Part shown: piece after piece, positions 7,388 to 14,758 of the stretch
Layout of the letters: every line of letters begins with the position of its first letter
How positions within the stretch are numbered: position 1 is the stretch's first letter
Assembly: GCA_038256525.1 (NCBI GenBank)
Contig: JBBSKF010000068.1
Location: forward strand, 1-18,057
Direction of reading: 5' to 3'
From: SCTD01 sp038256525
Lineage (GTDB): Bacteria; Actinomycetota; Actinomycetes; Mycobacteriales; SCTD01
DNA length: 18,057 nucleotides
Notes under the pieces: generated by a model
Database searches by the model: none
The model's input: the letters and a program-made list of their open reading frames with translations, nothing else
What the model was told of the DNA's origin: nothing
Made by a program: the position numbers and the translations under genes

Positions 7388-8505
7388 GAGGACAGCTGCA
7401 GGGCGTCCGGCGAACCGGTGCCCAGGTGGATGGCGCCCTCGGTGTCGGCGAGGGGACGGCCGGAGCCGCCCCAGCGGTTCTGCACGATCTCCGCGGCGAT
7501 GGACACCGCGGTCTCCTCGGCGGTGCGTGCGCCGAGGTCCAGCCCGACCGGCGAGTGCAGTCGGGCGAGCTCCGGCTCGCCTACGCCCGCCTCCCGCAGC
7601 CGCCGCAGCCGGTCCTCGTGCGTCCGCCGGCTGCCCATCACCCCGATGTACGCCGCCGGCCGGCGAAGGGCGACCTGCAGCAGCGGCACGTCGAACTTCG
7701 GGTCGTGGGTCAGCACACACATCACCGTGCGCCCGTCGACCTCGGCGCCCTCCAGGTAGCGGTGCGGCCAGTCGCAGACCACCTCGGCGGCCTCGGGGAA
7801 GCGGGCTCGGGTGGCAAAGACCGGGCGGGCGTCGCAGACCGTCACGCGATAGCCGAGGAAGGCTCCTATCCGGCTCACCGCCGCGGCGAAGTCGGTGGCT
7901 CCGAAGACCAGCATCCTGGGCGGCGGTGTGAAGGCCTGCACGAACACCGTCACGTCGTCGATGCGCCGCTCGCCGTTCGCGCCGTAATGCCGATTCCCGG
8001 TCTGGCCGACGGCCAGCATGCCTCGCGCGTCGTCGACGACCGCGACGTCGAGGCCTTCGGAGCCGAGCGAACCCCGCACGTCCACCGGCCCGACCAGCAG
8101 CTGGGCACCCAGCCGGGCCGGACCGCCGACGACGGTGGCGAGCGCCACCGGCTCGTCGGCGCAGACCTTGTCCGCCCACGTCGACAGCAGATCACGATCC
8201 GCCGGGGCGACCAGCACCTCGAGCGTGCCGCCGCAGGTCAGGCCGACCGCGAAGGCGTCATCGTCGGTGTAGCCATAGCTCTCGACGACGGCGCCCGCAC
8301 CGTCGAGCACCCGCTCGGCGGTGTCGTAGACGGCGCCCTCGACACAGCCACCCGAGATGCTGCCCAGCGCGGCTCCGTCTGCGCTGACCGCCATGGCGGC
8401 GCCGGCCGGCCGGGGTGAGCTGCCGCGGGCACTGATGACCGTCGCCACGGCGAAGGGCGCGCCTGCATCGAGCAGCTCTCTCAGCCCGTCGGCGATGTCA
8501 CGCAT
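7384..8505 (-). CDS. xdhC: XdhC/CoxF-family molybdenum cofactor insertion protein
   Basis: This 373-residue protein has the N-terminal XdhC/CoxI domain with GSISGGCVEG (48-57) and GLTCGGTLEV (about 88-97). The C-terminal Rossmann-like domain carries LVFGATDFAAAVSRIG (about 199-214), VLTHDPKFD and YIGVMGSRRT. XdhC binds molybdenum cofactor, protects its sulfurated form and delivers it to the apo-enzyme. The conserved Cys in SGGCVEG and the GLTCGG Cys are both present. The ATG at 8503-8505 is chosen because AGGTGGG sits five bases upstream, inside the end of coxE. It overlaps coxE by eight bases and the nucleotidyltransferase by four. Confidence 0.9.
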   Translation of the reverse strand: MRDIADGLRELLDAGAPFAVATVISARGSSPRPAGAAMAVSADGAALGSISGGCVEGAVYDTAERVLDGAGAVVESYGYTDDDAFAVGLTCGGTLEVLVAPADRDLLSTWADKVCADEPVALATVVGGPARLGAQLLVGPVDVRGSLGSEGLDVAVVDDARGMLAVGQTGNRHYGANGERRIDDVTVFVQAFTPPPRMLVFGATDFAAAVSRIGAFLGYRVTVCDARPVFATRARFPEAAEVVCDWPHRYLEGAEVDGRTVMCVLTHDPKFDVPLLQVALRRPAAYIGVMGSRRTHEDRLRRLREAGVGEPELARLHSPVGLDLGARTAEETAVSIAAEIVQNRWGGSGRPLADTEGAIHLGTGSPDALQLSS

Positions 8506-9661
8506 GCTGACCCACCTGCGACCTCCGTACGACAGCGTCCGACCCGCCCCGGCCGAGCACCACCGAGGCGAGGTGCTCGAGGGCGGCCAGGCTGTGGCCC
8601 TCGACGAAGTCATCAACGTGTGGCAGGGCCGCGGCCATCCCGGCGGCCACGGGGGCATAGCCCGGCGCCGCTTTGCGCGGGTTCGACCAGACGACGCGGT
8701 GCGCCAGGCGGTGCAGGCGGGCGACCTGCTCGCCCAGCAGGGCCGCGTCACCGCGCTCCCAGCCGTCGGACAGGATCACGACGACGGCGCCACGGGCCAT
8801 GCCCCGCTGCCCCCACTGATCGAGGAACTGCTGCAGCAGGTCGCCGAGCCGGGTGCCTCCGCCGGCGTCGACCAGCACCTCGGCGACCGCGGCCATCGCT
8901 GCGTCGGGGTCCCGCAGCGACATCTCCCGGGTGAGCCGAGTCAGGCGGGTGCCCAGAGCAAACACCTCGGTCGGCGCGCCGGCCCTCCGGGAGGCGGCAT
9001 GACACAGTCGGAGCAGCGCGCCCGAGTAGGTCTCCATGGAGCCGCTGACGTCGACGAGGAGCACGACCCGCCGTGGCCGGTTCACGGGCGCGCGGTGATG
9101 CAGGCGCGCCGGCTCCCCGCCCGCCGCGAGCCAGGCCCGAAGAGTTCGCGCGCCGTCGACCCGACCGCGCCGGGCCGGGCGCAGGCGGCGGGTGACCCGG
9201 GTCTCGCCCGGCATCCGCAGCGCTGCGAGCAGCCGGTTCAGCTGCTCGCGCTCGCCAGGCGTCATCGCGCTGACATCACGGTGGCGCAGCTGCTCGACGC
9301 TGCTGGCCGCGGCGCTCAGGGACTCCGTGGGCACCTGCGCGTCGTGCTCCTGCTCGCCGGTCCCGCCGCCGGGCTCGGCGACCAGGCGCAGCGAGGTCTT
9401 CGTCAGCCGCTGACGCCGGGCAACCGCCGGTCGGTCTCCGAAGTAGGCCTCGAAGGCGCTGTCGTAACGAGCCAGATCACCCGCCGAGCCGCACAGGGTC
9501 AGCCGCCCGGCCCAGTAGACGTCGTCCCGGCGCATCGGGTCGAGCTGGGCCAGTGCCGAGACCGCCGCGCTGACCCGGTCCGGCGAGGCCGGCACACCCA
9601 TGCCGCGCAGCGTGGCGGCCAGCCCGACCAGGCTGTCGACCGCGTCGTAGGGCTCAGCCAC
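8498..9661 (-). CDS. coxE: CoxE-like von Willebrand factor A domain protein
   Basis: This 387-residue protein has a helical N-terminal half and a C-terminal VWA domain. The metal-ion-dependent adhesion site is visible as D204-V-S206-G-S208, with Thr270 in GGGTRLGD and Asp299 in LSDGWERGD. It ends with a region containing ALEHL typical of CoxE. In the CO dehydrogenase system CoxE works with the AAA+ ATPase CoxD to build the sulfurated, copper-containing site of form I enzymes. Here the large subunit is form II, so the pair may mature a Mo=S or other site. The GTG at 9659-9661 overlaps the coxD stop by eight bases, and its end overlaps xdhC by eight. Confidence 0.88.
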   Translation of the reverse strand: MAEPYDAVDSLVGLAATLRGMGVPASPDRVSAAVSALAQLDPMRRDDVYWAGRLTLCGSAGDLARYDSAFEAYFGDRPAVARRQRLTKTSLRLVAEPGGGTGEQEHDAQVPTESLSAAASSVEQLRHRDVSAMTPGEREQLNRLLAALRMPGETRVTRRLRPARRGRVDGARTLRAWLAAGGEPARLHHRAPVNRPRRVVLLVDVSGSMETYSGALLRLCHAASRRAGAPTEVFALGTRLTRLTREMSLRDPDAAMAAVAEVLVDAGGGTRLGDLLQQFLDQWGQRGMARGAVVVILSDGWERGDAALLGEQVARLHRLAHRVVWSNPRKAAPGYAPVAAGMAAALPHVDDFVEGHSLAALEHLASVVLGRGGSDAVVRRSQVGQHA

Positions 9662-10535
9662 CGAGCACCGCGGCCGCGATGCGCTGCTGCACGTCCAGAC
9701 GGCCGGCATGCAGCTGGTCCTCGCGGTACTTCAGCACCGCCCCGAGCGTGGCCGTCGCCATGCCGGCGTCCAGCCGTTCTGCGCCGAGCGCGACCAGCGC
9801 CTGCGTCCAGTCGATCGTCTCGGCGACCCCGGGCGTCTTGAGAAGATGCTCCGAGCGCAGCACGGCGACGGCCCGGGCCACCTGGGCGGCGAGGGACGCC
9901 GATGCCTCGGGCACGCGCTGCCGGACGATCGTGACCTCGCGATCGAAGTCGGGGTGCTCCACCCAGTGGTAAAGGCACCGCCGCTTGAGGGCGTCGTGCA
10001 CCTCGCGGGTGCGGTTGCTCGTGACGACGACGACCGGCGGCACGTCGGCGCGCACCGTCCCGAGCTCGGGCACCGTGACCGTGTAGTCGCTGAGCACCTC
10101 CAGCAAGAAAGCCTCGAACTCGTCGTCGGCGCGGTCGATCTCGTCGACCAGCAGCACGGAGGGCGAGGTCTCGAGGGCCGCGAGCAGCGGGCGGGCCAGC
10201 AGGAACCGCCGGCTGTAGACCTCAGCCTCCAGCCTGTCGGCGTTCGCGTCCCCGGCTGCTTCGGCGGCCCGCAGGTGCAGGAGCTGGCGCGGGAAGTCCC
10301 AGTCGTACAACGCCTGGCTCGCGTCGATCCCCTCGTAGCACTGCAGGCGCAGCACGTCCGCCCCGACGACCTGCGCCAGCGCAGTCGCCAGCGAGGTCTT
10401 GCCCACGCCGGCCTCGCCTTCGAGGAACAGCGGTCGGGACAGGGCCAGTGCGAGGTAGGCCGCGGTGGAGACGCCCTCGTCGGCGAAGTAGCCGACTCCG
10501 GCGAGCAACCGGCCGAGCCCGGCGGGATCGTGCAC
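9654..10535 (-). CDS. coxD: CoxD-like MoxR-family AAA+ ATPase
   Basis: This protein of about 293 residues has Walker A GEAGVGKT (40-47), Walker B LLVDEID (128-134), a sensor-1 stretch VVVTSNRTREV and the MoxR/CoxD insert ASQALYDWDFPRQLLHLR. MoxR ATPases remodel partner enzymes, usually together with a VWA protein, here CoxE encoded just downstream. The GTG at 10533-10535 gives the family's usual length but lacks a Shine-Dalgarno. An in-frame CTG at 10575-10577 lies eight bases after GGGAG in the minus-strand sequence TGAGGGAG and would add 14 residues, with a spacing to coxM closer to the rest of the operon. The start is therefore less sure than the function. Confidence 0.88.
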   Translation of the reverse strand: MHDPAGLGRLLAGVGYFADEGVSTAAYLALALSRPLFLEGEAGVGKTSLATALAQVVGADVLRLQCYEGIDASQALYDWDFPRQLLHLRAAEAAGDANADRLEAEVYSRRFLLARPLLAALETSPSVLLVDEIDRADDEFEAFLLEVLSDYTVTVPELGTVRADVPPVVVVTSNRTREVHDALKRRCLYHWVEHPDFDREVTIVRQRVPEASASLAAQVARAVAVLRSEHLLKTPGVAETIDWTQALVALGAERLDAGMATATLGAVLKYREDQLHAGRLDVQQRIAAAVLGG

Positions 10536-10590
10536 CCCAGGGGGCAGCAGACCCCGCCGGACAGGCGCGGCGGTCAGCCGCCCGGCTCCC

Positions 10591-11451
10591 TCAACGATCC
10601 AGTCCGGCGGCGGCCGTGACCGCGCGGGCGGTGAGCACACGGGCCAGATGCTGGCGGTAGTCGGCCTGACCACCCAGATCCGAGGGCGGGCTGGTCCCCT
10701 CGGCTGCCGCAGCCGACGCCTGCACGACCGCGGCCCGGTCGGCCGCGCCGACCAGCGCGCTCTCCACCGAACGTGCGCGCACCGGCGTCGCTCCCATGTT
10801 GGTCAGCCCGATGCGGGCCTCGGCGATCGCACCGCCGTCCATCCGGACGGCCGCGGCCACACCGACGATCGCCCAGGCCTGCGCCACCCGGTGGAACTTC
10901 TCGTAGCGCACCCCCCACGAGCCCGCGAGCTTCGGAATCCGCACCGCGGCGAGGATCTCGTCCGAGGACAAGGCCGTCTCGAGGTAGTCGAGGAAGAAGT
11001 CCTTCGCGGCGATGGTCCGCCGCCCGCCCGGACCTTCGGCCACGATCTCGGCGTCGAGCGCCAGGGCGACGGCCGCGAGATCCCCGGCTGGATCGGCGTG
11101 GGCGAGCGCGCCGCCGAAGGTCCCACGGTGGCGGACCGCCGGGTCAGCCACCGTGGCGGTCGCCTCGGCGAGCAGGGCGGCGTACTGACCTACCAGCGGG
11201 TCCTCCATCACCTCGCTGTGCCGGGTCATCGCACCGATGACGAGGCTGTCGCCGTCCTCGCGGATCCCGCGCAGCTCGTCGACCTTGCCGAGGTCGACAA
11301 GGACCGTGGGAAACGCCAGGCGCAAGCGGAGCACCGGGATGAGGCTCTGCCCACCGGCGAGGATCTTGGCGTCCTCACCGGCCTCGGACAGCGCGGTGAC
11401 CGCCTCGGCCAACGAGGTCGGCGCGACGTAGTCGAACGCGGCGGGGATCAT
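10591..11451 (-). CDS. coxM: CoxM-like FAD-binding subunit of a molybdenum hydroxylase
   Basis: This 286-residue medium subunit carries the two FAD motifs of the family: AGGQSLIP (32-39) and TFGGALAHADPAGD (111-124). A C-terminal CO dehydrogenase flavoprotein-type domain (about 175-280) follows, and FDYVAP at the start is also typical. It takes electrons from the iron-sulfur subunit and passes them to the acceptor. The ATG at 11449-11451 overlaps the coxL stop as ATGA, so translation is likely coupled. Length is normal and no residue is obviously missing. Confidence 0.93.
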   Translation of the reverse strand: MIPAAFDYVAPTSLAEAVTALSEAGEDAKILAGGQSLIPVLRLRLAFPTVLVDLGKVDELRGIREDGDSLVIGAMTRHSEVMEDPLVGQYAALLAEATATVADPAVRHRGTFGGALAHADPAGDLAAVALALDAEIVAEGPGGRRTIAAKDFFLDYLETALSSDEILAAVRIPKLAGSWGVRYEKFHRVAQAWAIVGVAAAVRMDGGAIAEARIGLTNMGATPVRARSVESALVGAADRAAVVQASAAAAEGTSPPSDLGGQADYRQHLARVLTARAVTAAAGLDR

Positions 11452-13952
11452 TCCGCACCTCCTGCGGTGGTCGAGGTGGAGGAACCGCCGTAGGCGACGG
11501 TGCCCGTCGGGTCGCGGGGCGTCCCGTCGTCGTGGCGCAGCGCCCGCCAGACCCGTTCAGGGGTCGCCGGCATGTCGATGTCCTGCACGCCGAAGGGGCG
11601 CAACGCGTCGTGGATCGCATTCATCACCGCGGGGGTCGACGCGATCGTTCCCGCCTCACCCACGCCCTTGACGCCGAGTGGGTTGCTGGTGGCCGGGGTC
11701 TCGGTCCGGCCGGTGTCGAAGTGCGGCAGGTCGGACGCCGCCGGCACCAGGTAGTCGACCAGCGAGCCGGTCGTCAGGTTGCCCTCGGCGTCGTGGACCG
11801 CCTCCTCGTAGAGCGCTTGCGCGATGCCCTGCGCGAGCCCGCCGTGCACCTGACCCTCGACGATGACCGGGTTGACGATCTTGCCGATGTCGTCCACGCA
11901 GACGTACTTGCGGATGGTCGTGAAGCCGGTCTCGCTGTCGATCTCGACGGCGCACAGGTGGGTGCCGTGCGGGTAGGAGAAGTTCTCCGGGTCGTAGACG
12001 CAGTCGCTGTCGAGCGAGGGCTCCATGCCGTCGGGCAGGTTGTGCGCGGCGAAGGTGGCGAGCGCGACCTGCTGGATCGTCATCGTGGCCTCCGGTGAGC
12101 CCTTGACGGAGAACGCGCCGCCGGAGAACTCGACATCGCCCTCGGCCGCCTCGAGCAGGTGGGCGGCGATGCGCTTGGCCTTCTCGAGCACCTTGCCTGT
12201 GGCCTTGTGGATCGCGATGCCACCGACCACCAACGACCGGGAGCCGTAGGTGTCCATGCCCTTCGGGGTCGAGTCGGTGTCGCCGGTGACGACTTCAACA
12301 TCCTCGAACGGCACCCCCAGCGCATCGGCCACGATCTGGCTCCAGGCGGTGTGGTGCCCCTGCCCGTGCGGCGTCGCGCCGCTCGTCACCTCGACCTTGC
12401 CGGTCGGCAACATCCGGATCTGCGCCGCCTCCCAGCCACCCGCGCCGTAGGACAGCGAGCCGAGCACGCGGGAGGGCGCGAGCCCGCACATCTCGGTGAA
12501 GGTGGAGATGCCGATGCCGAGCAGCATCGGATCGTTCGCCGCGCGGCGTCGCTCCTGCTCGGCCCGCAGCCCGGCCAGGTCGAACATCTGCTCGGCCTTC
12601 TCGGTGGCCGCCTCGTAGTTGCCGGAGTCGTAGGTGAGCCCGGCGACCATGTCGTAGGGGAACTCCTCGTGCCTGATCCAGTTCTGCTTGCGCAGCTCCA
12701 TCGGGTCGCGGCCGAGCTCCGCGGCCAGCTCGTCCATGATCCGCTCGATGGCGTACGTCGCCTCCGGTCGTCCGGCGCCGCGGTAGGCGTCGGTCGGCGT
12801 CTTGGTGGTGAACACCCCGGTGCAGTGGAAGTCGTACGCCTTCATCTTGTAGATCGCTGGGTACATGAACGCGCCGAGAATCGGGATGCCCGGCGTGATC
12901 AGCTGCAGGTAGGCACCCATGTCGGCCAGCAGCTCGACCTTCAGGCCGAGCACGGTCCCGTCCTTGGTCGCCGCGATCTCGATGTCCTGGATCTGGTCGC
13001 GGCCGTGGATCGTCGCCTGGTAGTTCTCGCTGCGCGACTCGGTCCACTTGATCGGCCGGCCCAGCTTCTTGGCGACGACGAGGGCGAGCACCTCCTCGGC
13101 GTAGACGTCGAGCTTGCTGCCGAAGCCGCCGCCGACATCCGGCGCGATGACCCTGATCTTGTGCTCGCCGATCCCGGTGACCAGCGCGAGCATGACGCGC
13201 AGGATGTGTGGCACCTGGGTCGAGGAGTAGACGGTGTATTCGTCGGCCGCGGCGATCGGCGCGACGACGACTCCGCGCGGCTCCATCGCCGTCGGCAGCA
13301 GGCGCTGCTGGCGGAACCGGCGCTTCACCACCACCGCGTCGTCGCCGGCCGCGGCGACGGTCTCCGCGTAGTTCTCCCCGGAGGCGAACGGCCAGCGGAA
13401 GCAGACGTTGGTGCCCTTTTCACTGTGTACGAGGTCGGCGCCCTCACCCATCGCGGTCTCCATGTCGACCACGGCGGGCAGCTGCTCGTATTCCACGGCG
13501 ATCGACTCGAGGGCGTCGGCTGCCGTGTAGCGGTCGCGGGCGATGACGACAGCCACGCCGTCACCGACGTAGCGCACCTCGTCCACCGCCAGCGGCGGAT
13601 GGTCGGGGTGGACCATGTCGGCGGTCACCGGCCAGGCGCACGGCAGCGCGCCCTGCACGTCGGCAAGGTCCGCGCCGCTGTAGGCCGCGATGACGCCGGG
13701 CAGCTCGAGAGCGGCCGAGACGTCGACCGAGACGATCCGCGCGTGGGCCATCGGGCTGCGCAGCACGGTCATGTGCAGCAGGCCGGGCAGGGTGATGTTG
13801 TCGGTCCAGTTCGTCTGGCCGGTGACGAGCTTGGCGTCCTCCTTGCGGCGCCGGCCCCGGCCGAGCTCACCGCCGGCGTACGGCGCGGAGAGCGCATCCG
13901 GGTGCTCGGCGATCTCGCCCGCGACCAGTCCGGCGTCCAGCTGCTCGGTCAT
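11448..13952 (-). CDS. coxL: CoxL-like molybdopterin-binding large subunit, form II
   Basis: This 834-residue catalytic subunit of the xanthine oxidase/aldehyde oxidase family has a hammerhead domain at about 30-150 (GRGRRRKEDAKLVTGQ, MTVLRSPMAHARI) and molybdopterin-binding blocks including DVGGGFGSK, TPHGQGHHTAWSQI and GVKGVGEAGT. The predicted catalytic Glu of GVGEAGT is Glu766. The active-site loop reads AYRGAGR (389-395). Form I CO dehydrogenases have AYRCSFR there, with the copper-binding cysteine; its absence places this protein in form II. Family members oxidise diverse aldehydes, heterocycles or other substrates, and CO oxidation by form II is not assured. ATG 13950-13952 overlaps the coxS stop as ATGA, and the 3' end overlaps coxM. 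It should dimerise with CoxS and CoxM. Confidence 0.93.
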   Translation of the reverse strand: MTEQLDAGLVAGEIAEHPDALSAPYAGGELGRGRRRKEDAKLVTGQTNWTDNITLPGLLHMTVLRSPMAHARIVSVDVSAALELPGVIAAYSGADLADVQGALPCAWPVTADMVHPDHPPLAVDEVRYVGDGVAVVIARDRYTAADALESIAVEYEQLPAVVDMETAMGEGADLVHSEKGTNVCFRWPFASGENYAETVAAAGDDAVVVKRRFRQQRLLPTAMEPRGVVVAPIAAADEYTVYSSTQVPHILRVMLALVTGIGEHKIRVIAPDVGGGFGSKLDVYAEEVLALVVAKKLGRPIKWTESRSENYQATIHGRDQIQDIEIAATKDGTVLGLKVELLADMGAYLQLITPGIPILGAFMYPAIYKMKAYDFHCTGVFTTKTPTDAYRGAGRPEATYAIERIMDELAAELGRDPMELRKQNWIRHEEFPYDMVAGLTYDSGNYEAATEKAEQMFDLAGLRAEQERRRAANDPMLLGIGISTFTEMCGLAPSRVLGSLSYGAGGWEAAQIRMLPTGKVEVTSGATPHGQGHHTAWSQIVADALGVPFEDVEVVTGDTDSTPKGMDTYGSRSLVVGGIAIHKATGKVLEKAKRIAAHLLEAAEGDVEFSGGAFSVKGSPEATMTIQQVALATFAAHNLPDGMEPSLDSDCVYDPENFSYPHGTHLCAVEIDSETGFTTIRKYVCVDDIGKIVNPVIVEGQVHGGLAQGIAQALYEEAVHDAEGNLTTGSLVDYLVPAASDLPHFDTGRTETPATSNPLGVKGVGEAGTIASTPAVMNAIHDALRPFGVQDIDMPATPERVWRALRHDDGTPRDPTGTVAYGGSSTSTTAGGAE

Positions 13953-14473
13953 GCGGACGCTCCGGCCTTCTCGGTGGGGGCGTCCTGGAAGGAGCCGGGG
14001 AGCGGGCCGTCGCCGCGCATCTCGGACGCCGCGGACAGCACGGACCTGACGATGTTCTGGTAGCCGGTGCAGCGGCACAGGTTGCCCTCGAGCCCGTGTC
14101 GGACCTCGTCCTCGGTGGGATCGGGGTTGTGCGACAGCAGGTCAACCGCAGCCAGGATCATGCCGGGGGTGCAGTAACCGCACTGCAGGCCGTGATGCTC
14201 CTGGAAGGCCTTCTGCACGGGGTGCCAGGTGCTGCCCTCGGCCAGTCCCTGGATCGTCGTGATCTCGGTCCCGTCGGCCTGGACCGCCAGCACCGAGCAG
14301 GACTTCACGCTCTCGCCGTCCACGAGCAGCGTGCACGACCCGCAGTTGGAGGTGTCACAACCGATGGGGGTGCCGACCCGACCGAGCCCGTCACGCAGGT
14401 GGTGGGTGAGCAGGGTCCGGGGCTCCACCTCGTCCTCGTAGAGAACGCCGTCGACTTTCATCCGTACGCGCAT
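13949..14473 (-). CDS. coxS: CoxS-like [2Fe-2S] subunit of a molybdenum hydroxylase
   Basis: This 174-residue small subunit holds both iron-sulfur clusters of the family. The plant-ferredoxin-type cluster uses C39, C44, C47 and C59 (GCDTSNCGSC and KSC). The second uses C98, C101, C133 and C135 (QCGYC and NLCRCTGY). It relays electrons from the molybdenum site to FAD. The ATG at 14471-14473 is preceded by AAAGG at good spacing; ATG 14459-14461 is a second option four codons in. The protein extends about 20 residues beyond the last cysteine region with a low-complexity end. It is the first gene of the eight-gene operon and overlaps coxL by ATGA. Confidence 0.93.
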   Translation of the reverse strand: MRVRMKVDGVLYEDEVEPRTLLTHHLRDGLGRVGTPIGCDTSNCGSCTLLVDGESVKSCSVLAVQADGTEITTIQGLAEGSTWHPVQKAFQEHHGLQCGYCTPGMILAAVDLLSHNPDPTEDEVRHGLEGNLCRCTGYQNIVRSVLSAASEMRGDGPLPGSFQDAPTEKAGASA

Positions 14474-14605
14474 CTGGTGCCTTTCGGGCTCGCCGGGACG
14501 GTGGCCAGCGGCTGGCGACCAGCGTGGAGACGCACGAGGGCGAACCTGGGCAAAGTCAGGGCCCCACGCGAGCCTTCGTACAAAGGTCGGCAGTCGCGTC
14601 GATCT

Positions 14606-14636
14606 CATGTTGCCGGAATGTTTCCGGCGGCACATG
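14606..14636. promoter_or_regulatory. Inverted repeat, candidate operator
   Basis: The core GCCGGAA (14612-14618) and TTCCGGC (14622-14628) is a perfect 7-bp inverted repeat around TGT. Outer arms CATGT (14606-14610) and ACATG (14632-14636) also pair, but with unequal spacing (one base left, three right). A dyad of this size midway between divergent genes suits a dimeric repressor or activator. No regulator gene is in the window, so the binding protein is unknown. It could instead form an RNA hairpin. Confidence 0.5.
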
Positions 14637-14639
14637 CGG

Positions 14640-14645
14640 ACCCTA
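14640..14645 (-). promoter_or_regulatory. Possible -10 element for the cox operon
   Basis: On the minus strand TAGGGT fits the actinobacterial TANNNT -10 pattern, with a poor -35 (CTGTCT) about 18 bases upstream. Transcription would start next to the inverted repeat at 14606-14636, which would then be placed to block it. It implies a leader of roughly 160 bases before coxS. This rests on one short motif. Confidence 0.22.
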
Positions 14646-14758
14646 ACCCGTGTCGGGCCGCTGAGACAGCGGGGGCACCCACTCGGCCGTTTGCCCCTCC
14701 ACGGGGTCGGGCACAGTCCCGCCACGACCGCCGCCCACCGCCGCTACGGGAGATCACG

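Larger units (their letters stand above)
14474..14758. promoter_or_regulatory. Divergent promoter region between coxS and the repeat-protein gene
   Basis: This 285-base stretch separates the two divergent starts and is the longest non-coding stretch of the window. It holds an inverted repeat at 14606-14636, a near-palindrome CCTTCGTACAAAGG at 14573-14586, a CCGCT/AGCGG hairpin at 14658-14672, and GGGAG six bases before the repeat-protein ATG. A TANNNT-type minus-strand -10 candidate, TAGGGT, lies at 14640-14645 with only a weak -35. I see no open reading frame with family similarity and no recognisable riboswitch. Confidence 0.6.

Noticed and set aside
12159..14063. 634-codon open frame on the plus strand antisense to coxL and coxS
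   Set aside because: The translation is Arg/His/Val/Gly-rich with no domain. It is the expected mirror frame of a GC-rich coding strand whose minus-strand product is a clear CoxL.
14658..14706. CCGCT/AGCGG and CCCC/GGGG hairpins as a riboswitch or attenuator
   Set aside because: Short GC-only stems are common by chance at this GC content, and no conserved aptamer motif or T-run is visible.
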